DNA of 18,614 nucleotides from UBA2421 sp964641895 (GTDB taxonomy: Bacteria > Planctomycetota > Phycisphaerae > Tepidisphaerales > Tepidisphaeraceae), in the NCBI GenBank assembly GCA_964641895.1, contig CAZXLA010000059.1, forward strand, positions 1 through 18,614. Reading direction: 5' to 3'. The notes under the pieces were generated by a model. That model saw only the letters and a list, made by a program, of their open reading frames with translations. It was not told the origin of the DNA and did no database searches. The first letter of the stretch is position 1. Each line of letters starts with the position of its first letter. Of this stretch, positions 1 to 7,290 are shown piece by piece. Made by a program: the position numbers and the translations under genes.

Positions 1-252
1 GCATTCACATTCCGCACATCGCCCCCATTTCCTCAAGTCGCTTTCGTTGCGGGTCCGATAACTATCCAATCATGGTCGGTTTGTAACGTCTTTACCTTCG
101 TGCCGTCTTGTTTCTCTACACCGGACGAGCGGCATGGAAGCAGGAGAGGAAGCTTGAGCACCCACGCGGTAACCCCTGATCGGCTTGTGAGAGGCCGCGC
201 CCGCTGCTACCATTCTAAGTTTCAACCCGACGCATTCGTCGGTGAGGACTTA
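1..252. other. Upstream region without a recognisable gene
   Basis: No coding region is supported here. The reading frame of the first gene stays open back to an ATG at 100, but the residues before 253 do not resemble any glycosyltransferase N-terminus. A weak sigma70-like pair, TTGTGA at 185-190 and TACCAT at 208-213 with a 17-nt spacer, could serve the gene starting at 253. It matches the consensus only partly. Confidence 0.4.
244..247 (+). promoter_or_regulatory. Ribosome binding site that decides the start of the GT2 gene
   Basis: GAGG lies 5 nt before the ATG at 253. The family-typical N-terminus MKLVVTIPALNEE begins exactly there, so 253 is preferred over the upstream in-frame ATG at 100. 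Confidence 0.6.
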
Positions 253-1398
253 ATGAAACTGGTTGTGACGATTCCCGCCCTGAACGAAGAAAAAACCATC
301 GCTCAGGTGATCAGCGGGATTCCCAAAAACATCCCCGGGATTGACGAGGTGGAGGTGATCGTCGTCAACGACGGTTCCACCGACCGGACCGCCGAAATTG
401 CCGAGCGCGCTGGCGCGATTGTTATCAGCGTAAGTGGCCGTCCCGGCTTGGGTTACATCTTTCGAACGGGGCTTGAACGGGCGATGCGGCGCGGGGCCGA
501 TATCATGGTCAACATCGACGGCGACGGGCAGTTTAACTCTGCCGACATCGCCAAGCTGGTCGAACCGCTGCTGATGGATGAAGCCGATTTTGTAACGTGC
601 TCCCGATTTGCCGATCCGGCCCTTCGTCCGGTTATGCCGACCGTGAAATACTACGGCAACAAGGCGGTCACCAGGATTATCAACTGGGTGTGCGGCGGGA
701 CCGATTTTACCGACGTTTCCTGCGGATTCCGCGCCTTCAACCGCGAAGCCGCCTACCGCCTGACGCTGTTCGGGCGTTTTACGTACACGCAAGAGTGCTT
801 TATCGATCTATTCAGCAAGGGTTTACGCATCGCCGAAGTGCCCCTGAAAGTTCGCGGCGTGCGCGAGCATGGCAAGAGCCGCATTGCCAGTAACCTTTGG
901 AAATATGCCACCAACAGCCTGCCGATCATTTTACGAGCCATGCGCGACATTCAGCCGCTGAAGTTTTTCGGCGGGATTGCCATGATCCTTGTCGTGCCCG
1001 GGCTGATTGCCGGCGGGCTTGTCGCCGGGCGATACTTTTACACCGCCATTGCCGATGGCAACGCGAAAACCTCGCCGTTTACCAGCCTTATTTCGGTCAG
1101 TGGCGCGCTTCTGGTTTTGGCGTTCCTCATGGGTGCCGTGGCCCTGCTCGCCGACATGATGGGCCGGCACCGGCGCATCACCGAAGAACTGCTATATCTG
1201 GCGCGACGCAAAATATATTCCAGCCGCCGCACGGTGCGGGCCAGCCTCCCCCCGACCGCCGAAGAGCCGCACGCGCAGATTCCGACGATGCACGATACGT
1301 GGTCGCTGCCGGTGATGAAGGTGGTGCATGATGTCGATAGCAAAGACGACTCGGGCGCGCCAGTGGGTGCACAGGAATCCGCGCGCGAAGCGATCTGA
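253..1398 (+). CDS. GT2 family glycosyltransferase, DPM1/polyprenyl-phosphate sugar synthase-like, membrane anchored
   Basis: This 381-residue protein is probably a glycosyltransferase that moves a sugar from a nucleotide donor to a lipid carrier or envelope glycan at the inner face of the cytoplasmic membrane. The GT-A fold is recognisable from IPALNEE at residues 8-13, VNDGSTD at 38-44 and the DGDGQF donor/metal motif near 89-94, followed by SCGFRAFNREA near 156-166. Two hydrophobic segments near residues 238-262 and 277-300 anchor the C-terminus. The final 60 or so residues are polar and poorly conserved in appearance. The start at 253 is chosen for its GAGG site and for the family-like N-terminus. 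The gene converges on the minus-strand glycan cluster at 1515 and may belong to the same pathway. The family is clear; donor and acceptor are unknown. Confidence 0.88.
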   Translation: MKLVVTIPALNEEKTIAQVISGIPKNIPGIDEVEVIVVNDGSTDRTAEIAERAGAIVISVSGRPGLGYIFRTGLERAMRRGADIMVNIDGDGQFNSADIAKLVEPLLMDEADFVTCSRFADPALRPVMPTVKYYGNKAVTRIINWVCGGTDFTDVSCGFRAFNREAAYRLTLFGRFTYTQECFIDLFSKGLRIAEVPLKVRGVREHGKSRIASNLWKYATNSLPIILRAMRDIQPLKFFGGIAMILVVPGLIAGGLVAGRYFYTAIADGNAKTSPFTSLISVSGALLVLAFLMGAVALLADMMGRHRRITEELLYLARRKIYSSRRTVRASLPPTAEEPHAQIPTMHDTWSLPVMKVVHDVDSKDDSGAPVGAQESAREAI

Positions 1399-1429
1399 GG
1401 CGGAAGTCTGCCCACGAATTCACACGAAG

Positions 1430-1490
1430 TGAACACGAATAAGACCCGGGACACTCGGTTCTGAAATCATTGGTGTTCAATTCGTGTTCA
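1430..1490. repeat. Inverted repeat between convergent genes
   Basis: TGAACACGAAT at 1430-1440 is the exact reverse complement of ATTCGTGTTCA at 1480-1490, giving an 11-bp stem with a 39-nt loop. It sits in the 116-nt gap between two convergent stop codons and could end transcription in either direction, although no T-tract follows. The CCCACGAATTCACACGAA wording also resembles dispersed intergenic repeats of planctomycetes and verrucomicrobia (from memory, not searched). Confidence 0.55.
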
Positions 1491-1507
1491 TTGGTGGGCG
1501 GTTCTTC

Positions 1508-1537
1508 ATCTGCGTTAATCTGCGTTAATCTGCGGAT
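1508..1537. repeat. Three 10-bp direct repeats at the 3' end of the flippase gene
   Basis: ATCTGCGTTA is present twice in tandem (1508-1517, 1518-1527), followed by ATCTGCGGAT (1528-1537), giving a 10-bp period. The repeat supplies the last codons and the TAA stop of the minus-strand flippase gene, producing its odd tail NPQINAD. A related copy in opposite orientation lies at 3827-3855. Confidence 0.8.
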
Positions 1538-2468
1538 TGAAGTTCTTCCGTAACAGCAGCATCCCCAGCCCCGCCAAGCCGAGTTCAACCAGTGTCTGCG
1601 CCACGCGCATCGCCGCGACGACGATGGCGGCTTTCGGGCCGATGAGGCTTGTGAGCGTGCCGAGGTAGATCGCTTCGCGCACTCCCAGCCCGCCGGGGGC
1701 GAAGATCGCCAGATAGCTGATCGTCATCGCCAGCGCGGCGATGGAAATGAACAGCGGAATCTGGCCCGGGCCGACGTCGGCGACGCTGCGCGTCATGAAC
1801 CACAGCGCTAAGCCCGCGAGCAACCACTGAGCGAACGCGCACGCGACGGGAATGGCGTAATGGAGCAGATCGGGCATCTTCGGCAGCGGCGGTTTCTTCA
1901 GCTTCTTCAGGGCCAAGTTCACCAGTCGCCCGAACACGGCGGGGTGAAGGCAGATGATGCCGCCGACCACGACGATCAGGCAGTAGATCCACCCACCGGG
2001 CAGCACGCGTTGAATCGGCGCCCACAGCAGCAGCGGCGACCCCGTGATGAGGCCGGCGATGACCGCCAGCCCGTCGAGCACCAGCACGACCGAAATAGCC
2101 ACCGCCGCCGGAATGTTGAAGCGGCGCAGCATGTACACCGCGCCCAACAGCGCCGCGACCTTGCCTGGCACGTATTTCCCTAGCGGCGGCACCCACGCCA
2201 CCGCCGCCATCGCGCGCCACGGCGGGGCGTGCGCGTACGCGCCCAGAAGCGCGCGGTAAGAAATCATCTGGACGGTTGATACGCCGACGAGAAAAAGTGT
2301 GGCGAAAAGAACCGGAACAATTGAGAAAGTAACGGTAGAGAAATCGATCTTCCGAAAGTTGCTCCACAACGCCCAACCGACAAATCCGAGCACGGCGGCG
2401 AGAAGTAACAGTTTGATCGCGACGACGATGGCGCGACGCGCGTTGGGCGGTTTTTGATCAATCACCAT
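1515..2468 (-). CDS. UPF0104 / lysylphosphatidylglycerol synthase transmembrane-type protein (flippase-like)
   Basis: This integral membrane protein of 317 residues has about eight hydrophobic segments. It resembles the transmembrane domain of MprF and the UPF0104 family (LPG_synthase_TM). Characteristic pieces are PPLGKYVPGKVAALLGA in the N-terminal third and FAPGGLGVREAIY near the C-terminus. Related proteins flip or handle lipid-linked substrates; here the substrate is unknown and the glycosyltransferase neighbours suggest a lipid-linked glycan. The start at 2468 is the last of three in-frame ATGs (2555, 2495, 2468). It is preferred because the upstream ones lie in an interspersed repeat, although no strong ribosome binding site is seen at any of them. 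The stop codon is created by the 1508-1537 repeat. Confidence 0.85.
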   Translation of the reverse strand: MVIDQKPPNARRAIVVAIKLLLLAAVLGFVGWALWSNFRKIDFSTVTFSIVPVLFATLFLVGVSTVQMISYRALLGAYAHAPPWRAMAAVAWVPPLGKYVPGKVAALLGAVYMLRRFNIPAAVAISVVLVLDGLAVIAGLITGSPLLLWAPIQRVLPGGWIYCLIVVVGGIICLHPAVFGRLVNLALKKLKKPPLPKMPDLLHYAIPVACAFAQWLLAGLALWFMTRSVADVGPGQIPLFISIAALAMTISYLAIFAPGGLGVREAIYLGTLTSLIGPKAAIVVAAMRVAQTLVELGLAGLGMLLLRKNFNPQINAD

Positions 2469-2496
2469 CTCGTGCTGATCGTCCAAGGGCGTCATC

Positions 2497-2730
2497 CACA
2501 GCCGCGACGCGGCGAAAGAAAGTAGCCAGGGGCGTACGCCCCAGGTGTGTAACACAAATATCGAAGCCCCAACGGGGCGAAAGAACGATTTACCAAGCGT
2601 CCGTTACAACCTTGAACCCGTTGCGTTGGGAATGCCGATACGCCGGGAACCATGTCTTTCACCAATCGCCCTTGCGCCGCTTCGTGGCTCTCTTCGCGTC
2701 ACGTTCTACCCGGGGTTTCCGCGCCGGGCT
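2497..2730. repeat. Interspersed palindromic repeat filling the GT9-flippase gap
   Basis: This region has no gene but several hairpins: GGGGCGTACGCCCC at 2529-2542, TGTGTAACACA at 2546-2556, GCCCCAACGGGGC at 2566-2578, and CCCGG/CCGGG arms at 2709-2713 and 2724-2728. The minus-strand wording resembles dispersed repeats I remember from planctomycete and verrucomicrobial genomes; this was not searched. The right edge merges into the 3' end of the GT9 gene (stop at 2729-2731). It may form the 5' leader of the flippase transcript. Confidence 0.6.
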
Positions 2731-3823
2731 ACTTTTTGCCGTCGCTTCGCGACTCAGCCAAAGCGCCGCGTACTTTTACCATCACCATCTCCACCGAAAT
2801 CTCGTTAATGCAATACGGTTCGCAACATCGCATCTTCGGGCGCGTGGATTCCCACGGATACATAAAGCACGGCGAGCAGGCTTTGGCCGGCTTCACCACC
2901 AGTTCGCGATTACCGAACGGGCAAACGCGATCTGGATCCGCCGGCGCAAAAAGTGTGACGGCCCGAGTTCCCACGGCGGCGGCGAGGTGGGCAAGGCCAC
3001 TATCCGTGCCGACGTATAATTTTGCGCGCTGCAAAATCGAAGCGCCAATTCCGAGTGACCCTGAAAGAGAAACTACTGTCAAGCCGGAGGCTTCAGCCCC
3101 GGATTGGAATTTGAATGTAATTTCACTTCCCGTCCCGCGTTCGTCCGGTCCTTCCAACAAAACCACACGCAACTTTGCTTCCCGCATCAGCTCGCCAATC
3201 AGCAAAGCATAATTCTCCACCGGCCAACGCTTGGCCGCGGAGAGGATGGTTTTTGCGCTGCCGGCATGAACGGCGATGTACGGCTTGCCGTCGTCAACGC
3301 CGGCCTTTCGCAATACATCATTCGCCGCGTCAGAATCTTCGCGCGTCAACTCAAATCGTGGGGCGTCATCCAGGTTCGGCTTAACTCCAATCGGTTCTAA
3401 CAAGCGCAGGTTCTGAACGACATCGTGCAGCCCGCGCTTGGCCTCCACACGATCGCCCACGCTTGAAAGGAATGCCCGATTTGCCGCCGGGTAGGAGTGC
3501 ATGACAACCCGCGCTGCGCCGCTGCGCCATGCCATCACGTTATATTGCCAGCGATTCGAAGGGAACGGCACGATAAGACAATCAATCGGCCCGGCGGCGC
3601 GGATGGCGCCGAACAAACTCACTGCCCCTTTGCCCGCCACCGTCACATCGACGCCCCGCACCCGCCGGAACGGCTCGGCCATCGCGTTCGTGGCGGCGAC
3701 GACGCGAACAATCGCATCCTTCTTCGCGGCGCGCAGTTGACGCACCATCGGCTCGGCCATCAGCGCATTGCCAATGCCGGCGACGATGGGAATGACGAAG
3801 GTTGCGCTGCTGGGAGGAGTCAT
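2729..3823 (-). CDS. GT9 family glycosyltransferase, ADP-heptose:LPS heptosyltransferase-like
   Basis: This 364-residue, probably cytoplasmic enzyme should transfer a heptose or similar sugar to an envelope lipid-linked acceptor. The two-domain GT-B layout of family GT9 is visible. There is a glycine loop IVAGIGNALMAEPMV at 13-27, the donor-side HAGS at 186-189 with KRWP at 198-201, and the family signature GTDSGLAHLAAAVG at 272-285 followed by LFAPADPDRVCPFG. A Cys-rich tail (C316, C319, C333, C334, C338) leads into CINEISVEMV, as in many GT9 enzymes. The codons just upstream of the ATG lie in a dispersed repeat and offer no good ribosome binding site. The 3' end runs into another repeat. 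The exact acceptor cannot be told. Confidence 0.9.
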   Translation of the reverse strand: MTPPSSATFVIPIVAGIGNALMAEPMVRQLRAAKKDAIVRVVAATNAMAEPFRRVRGVDVTVAGKGAVSLFGAIRAAGPIDCLIVPFPSNRWQYNVMAWRSGAARVVMHSYPAANRAFLSSVGDRVEAKRGLHDVVQNLRLLEPIGVKPNLDDAPRFELTREDSDAANDVLRKAGVDDGKPYIAVHAGSAKTILSAAKRWPVENYALLIGELMREAKLRVVLLEGPDERGTGSEITFKFQSGAEASGLTVVSLSGSLGIGASILQRAKLYVGTDSGLAHLAAAVGTRAVTLFAPADPDRVCPFGNRELVVKPAKACSPCFMYPWESTRPKMRCCEPYCINEISVEMVMVKVRGALAESRSDGKK

Positions 3824-3826
3824 TTA

Positions 3827-3855
3827 GCCGCAGATTAACGCTGATGAACGCAGAT
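3827..3855. repeat. 10-bp-period repeat abutting the GT9 start codon
   Basis: CAGATTAACG, CTGATGAACG and CAGAT follow one another from 3831. Over 28 nt the repeat differs at only two positions from the reverse complement of the copy at 1509-1537. It lies directly before the minus-strand GT9 start, so it would form that gene's immediate 5' untranslated region. Confidence 0.75.
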
Positions 3856-3931
3856 CAGAAAGAGCATCAATTGCGAAATGTATTCAATCGCCGATTCAAT
3901 GAAGCAACTTGCTCGATCGTATGATCATTCA

Positions 3932-3973
3932 AATCGCGTGGAACGCGATGGCAGACAGGAATGTCTGCCCCAC
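3932..3973. repeat. Two-hairpin REP-like repeat, copy 1
   Basis: This 42-nt unit consists of two adjacent perfect hairpins: ATCGCGT-GGA-ACGCGAT at 3933-3949, then an 8-bp stem GGCAGACA/TGTCTGCC with loop GGAA at 3950-3969, ending in CCAC. It matches 16412-16453 with one mismatch. It lies in the 205-nt gap between the GT39 and GT9 genes. Confidence 0.85.
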
Positions 3974-3989
3974 CCGATGATCCGTTCTT

Positions 3990-4022
3990 CATCTCTGTTT
4001 CCTCTGTGCCTCTGTGGTTCAA
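3990..4022. repeat. Short-period CTCTGT repeat at the end of the GT39 gene
   Basis: CTCTGTTTC, CTCTGTGCC and TCTGTGGTT follow in tandem with a period of 8-9 nt, ending in GGTTCAAT. The GTGGTTCAAT end is shared with the right inverted repeat of the GxxExxY module (11309-11318), suggesting a related repeat class. Confidence 0.5.
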
Positions 4023-4028
4023 TCGACT

Positions 4029-6110
4029 TCACATCCCCGGCACGCGAATCGGCCAGTGCTTCACCGTTGGCAAATCGACCTTGGATGCCGATCGGCGGAA
4101 CTCGGTGGCGGGGCGGGTGGCGGGTTGCGTGGTCGGCACCGCCAGCGGCAGCACGCGGTGGGTGACACGCTGGGCGAAGTTGGTCGGCGCGGCGTAGGGC
4201 ATCGCCGGAACGGGATCAATGTGAATTTCATAAAGCGTCCACCCGCTCGTGTCCGCGCCCAGCGGGACGTTGACCAGTTTCTCATTCAGCCATCGGGGGA
4301 GCACGAAGTGCCACACGCGCCATGGCACGCTCGGTCGCTGGTCCAGGTAGTACAGCACCTTTCGTCGCTGGCACCACTTGAGCAATTCTGATTTCGGTTC
4401 ACCCGCATTCTTATCCTTAACGGTCTGCACCGCGCGGCCCGTGAGCAGCACCGCAGCGCGGACGGCATATTTGCTCTTTCGTACTTTGCCGAGGTTTACG
4501 TATCGCTCGGCGACGGCCAATTCGGCATCTTTCAATCCGGCTTGATTCAACTGGTAACACGCCTGAATCAACTGCTCATTAAAGCCGGCTTCGTAATGAG
4601 CGTAAAAATCATGGCTCCGCGCGACGCGCAGATCAATTGCGTAAAGCGCGCCGTTCACCAGCAGCACACTGAAGGCGAACGTGCCGACGGCAAGCTGGCC
4701 CACGCGCGCCGGCCGATCCGCCGGACCGCTGCGCCCCCAGAGCCGCAGCAACCAGGCGGCGGTGAGGGTCCACACGACGAGCGTTGCTTCGGGCCGGCGC
4801 AGGACGATCAATTCGACGACGGTCACCAGCAATGCAGCGACGATGAGCAGCATTGCCACGAAGCGATCGCGTTCCATACCGCCGATGGAACCGACCAGCA
4901 GCAGCCGCACGCCTTGAATCACGCCGATAAAAAGCAAAGGCGTGATGGGCACGAGATAGCGTGCGTTGGCGTTGGGCCAGTTGATGCACAGCACCGCGCA
5001 GTACGCCGCCAAGCCGAGCCACAGCCATTGGAAGCGAAGAACGGCGTCGACCAATTTCGCGCCCAGCGCGGTGATGACCAGCCAGCCGACGACAATCCCC
5101 AGCCACGCCGCCGCCGGAACCGATGCGGCGAAGCGGAAGGGCTGCCAGAAGAGCCAACTGAACCAAGTGCCGGCATCGGCGCTGCGGCGGACGAGTTCGC
5201 CGGCGAGCGTGCGATCTTTGGCGGTTTCGGTGTTGAGCAGATCGAGCTTCTTCGCGTCTGCGGTGGCGCTGGGGCGCGGGGTGGTGGCTTCATCAAACAC
5301 CGCGCCGGCCTCACGCTGCGCGATTTCCTGTTGCGGCGTGAGCGAAAGCACGTGGCGCAACGTCACGAACGACGCAAATGAGACCGCGATCACCGCGATC
5401 GACATCACCCATTTTGGCAGTGTCGGCAGCGTCCAGAACCGAGTGCCATTCATGAGCGCACCGCACACGATCAGGAATTGGAGAATCCCCGCCCAGCGAA
5501 TCATCACACCGCCGAAGCACAGGGCGAGGAGCAGCGGCAGCCGCCAAGCCAGCCCGCCGCGGTTTTCAGATATTTGCAGCGCGATCAGAAACGAAAGTGC
5601 CGCGACGGCGCAAAAGAACGCCTCGGAGTGCGTCCAAAAAGTGAGCGAATACGTGTGGACGAGAATCCCCGTCATCAGCACCACCGCCGCGGCGCCGCGT
5701 GGGCTGGTGATACGCAGCAGCACGTAGAACCAGATGGCCAGTGAAGCCAGCATGCTGGCGATCGTGACGATTTTAAAGGCGCCGAACGTCGGCGAAAGCT
5801 TCATCACCCCCGCGATCACCAGCGGCCAGCCGGGGGGGCAGATGTTGACGAACTGCCCGTTGAACTTAAAGCCTTCGCCTTGCACGATGCTGCGCGCAAT
5901 CGCGACGTAAAGATCGCCGTCGCCGGAGGGAACCCAGAAAGGGTTGAACAAAGCGATAAACAACGCCGCGCAAACGGCGAGTGTGGCGAAGCAGATTTTC
6001 CAATTGGCGATGGATGCAATGCGCGAATGCCGATGCCATAGCGCGACAGACGGCGGCCGTTGAATGGCAACGGCGGCGTTTCTTGTCGTGGATTCAATAC
6101 TTCCCTGCAT
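4029..6110 (-). CDS. GT39/ArnT-like polytopic membrane glycosyltransferase
   Basis: This 693-residue membrane protein probably transfers a sugar from a polyprenyl-phosphate carrier to an acceptor on the outer face of the cytoplasmic membrane, as in the ArnT/PMT (GT39) superfamily. The first hydrophobic helix is near residues 38-58. It is followed by PSGDGDLYVAIARSI at 61-75, where the acidic residues sit in the usual first periplasmic loop of this clan, and by CPPGWPLVIAG near 91-101. About ten more hydrophobic segments extend to about residue 500, then a soluble C-terminal domain. The ATG at 6110 has AAGGA 5 nt upstream. The last 50 or so residues are Pro/Thr/Arg-rich and look non-conserved. 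It lies downstream of a methyltransferase and upstream of a GT9 enzyme, which supports a role in envelope glycan assembly. The substrate is unknown. Confidence 0.82.
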   Translation of the reverse strand: MQGSIESTTRNAAVAIQRPPSVALWHRHSRIASIANWKICFATLAVCAALFIALFNPFWVPSGDGDLYVAIARSIVQGEGFKFNGQFVNICPPGWPLVIAGVMKLSPTFGAFKIVTIASMLASLAIWFYVLLRITSPRGAAAVVLMTGILVHTYSLTFWTHSEAFFCAVAALSFLIALQISENRGGLAWRLPLLLALCFGGVMIRWAGILQFLIVCGALMNGTRFWTLPTLPKWVMSIAVIAVSFASFVTLRHVLSLTPQQEIAQREAGAVFDEATTPRPSATADAKKLDLLNTETAKDRTLAGELVRRSADAGTWFSWLFWQPFRFAASVPAAAWLGIVVGWLVITALGAKLVDAVLRFQWLWLGLAAYCAVLCINWPNANARYLVPITPLLFIGVIQGVRLLLVGSIGGMERDRFVAMLLIVAALLVTVVELIVLRRPEATLVVWTLTAAWLLRLWGRSGPADRPARVGQLAVGTFAFSVLLVNGALYAIDLRVARSHDFYAHYEAGFNEQLIQACYQLNQAGLKDAELAVAERYVNLGKVRKSKYAVRAAVLLTGRAVQTVKDKNAGEPKSELLKWCQRRKVLYYLDQRPSVPWRVWHFVLPRWLNEKLVNVPLGADTSGWTLYEIHIDPVPAMPYAAPTNFAQRVTHRVLPLAVPTTQPATRPATEFRRSASKVDLPTVKHWPIRVPGM

Positions 6111-6131
6111 TCCAATCCTTCGTCACCATCG

Positions 6132-6173
6132 ATTCAACGTCGAACTTTCAACGCTCAACGCTCAACTCTCAAT
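6132..6173. repeat. Six 7-bp tandem repeats upstream of the GT39 gene
   Basis: Six consecutive heptamers run ATTCAAC, GTCGAAC, TTTCAAC, GCTCAAC, GCTCAAC, TCTCAAT. They fill much of the 102-nt gap between the methyltransferase stop and the GT39 start, and would lie in the transcript leader of the GT39 gene. Confidence 0.75.
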
Positions 6174-6212
6174 GTCCAAAAATTCCATTGTGCGTGTGAA
6201 AGTTGGACGTTG

Positions 6213-7207
6213 TCATTTCCGTCGCGCATCCAGGCAGAACACCGCCTTGCTGCGGAAGCCCCCCGTCCAGCCGTGCCCTTTTACTAAATCGTGCATGCCT
6301 TTGAGCAGCGGATGTTTCCAGGGGAGCAGTTCGGGGTTGGTATCTTTAACGTAATCGGTCGTCAGCAAACCGACGGGGGAATCCATCTTTGCCAGCTCGG
6401 CCAGCGCATCGATTTCCTGAATGGTGAAATATTCCGCTACGTGCGCCAGCAGGTCGGTCGCCTGCGGTTTGCTGAGCGGAAATTTGCCGTCGAGCGAGAG
6501 ATCGAACGTCAGCACCAACTGCCCGCCGGGCTTTATCACGCGAGAGAATTCCTTAACGATCTGCGCGTAGTTATCGGTGTGTTCGAGCACGCTCAGGCAG
6601 GCGAGACTGTCGAACTCACCGGTGGTGTGCGGCAGCGATTGCAGCGCCGCTTCAACAAAGCTCACGCGCTGGTGCGAGGTGTTGGCGCTGATGTCGGCGA
6701 ACATCTGGTGATACGACTTGTCGTAATCCACGCACGTCACCGTCGCCGTCGGAAGTTGGTCGCAAATCAGGTAATCAAAAAAGGTTACGCCGCTGCCGGC
6801 GTCGAGGATTTTGATCGACCGGTCGCCGAGCGTCTTACCGTAGTCGATCACCTTTTCGCCGACGAACGGATATTCGTAGCGCCGGCTCCACAGTCCAAAC
6901 GGGTCTTGCCCCCAATGCCGGCCGTATTTGGCCAGCGCTTCGCCGTGCTTTTTCAAAAAGTCGGCGTTGTAGGTGGTGTAATGGGCATAGGTGAGCGTCG
7001 CGAGGAGTTGCGACACGTCGNNNNNNNNNNNNNNNNNNNNNNNNNNNNNNNNNNNNNNNNNNNNNNNNNNNNNNNNNNNNNNNNNNNNNNNNNNNNNNNN
7101 NNNNNNNNNNNNNNNNNNNNGTTGTAGGTGGTGTAATGGGCATAGGTGAGCGTCGCGAGGAGTTGCGACACGTCGGACACCGTCGGAATGCCGGGACGAA
7201 GGTTCAT
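6213..7207 (-). CDS. Class I SAM-dependent methyltransferase, split by an assembly gap
   Basis: As given, the frame is broken by 100 Ns (7021-7120). The 55 bp on either side of the Ns are identical. If they are merged, one continuous 279-residue protein results, starting MNLRPGIPTVSDVSQLLATL at 7207. It has the Rossmann methyltransferase features: motif I KILDAGSGVT near 81-90, an acidic residue in VTCVDYDKS for the ribose, LACLSVLEHTD for motif IV, and KPGGQLVLTFDLSLDG for the later strands. It should methylate a small molecule, sugar or lipid with S-adenosylmethionine; the substrate is unknown. Its place between a prepilin and glycosyltransferases hints at glycan modification. No clear ribosome binding site precedes 7207. 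Confidence 0.82.
6966..7175. other. Scaffold gap flanked by a 55-bp duplicated contig end
   Basis: Positions 7021-7120 are exactly 100 Ns. The 55 bp before the gap (6966-7020) and the 55 bp after it (7121-7175) are identical. This is the pattern left when two contigs overlap by one assembly k-mer but were joined with a default gap instead of being merged. Removing 155 nt (one repeat copy plus the Ns) restores the methyltransferase reading frame. Confidence 0.93.
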
Positions 7208-7290
7208 GAATCGTGTTGGAGTTTAAAGAGCGTCGCCGAAAGAGCAACGTTACAAAAACCAAGCGACGGCGGCCGGCGCAAGGCGAAAGG

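Noticed and set aside
100..252. Longer GT2 protein starting at 100
   Set aside because: The extra 51 residues do not resemble the family, while a ribosome binding site and the conserved N-terminus coincide at 253.
2545..3212. Plus-strand open frames over the repeat and the GT9 3' end
   Set aside because: They are translations of the interspersed repeat and of GT9 antisense. No ribosome binding site or domain is seen.
4542..5727. Plus-strand open frames inside the GT39 gene
   Set aside because: Low-complexity antisense translations without start signals or family features; the minus-strand membrane protein is clear.
7021..7120. Real insertion or intron in the methyltransferase gene
   Set aside because: A round gap of 100 Ns with identical 55-bp edges is better explained by an unmerged contig overlap.
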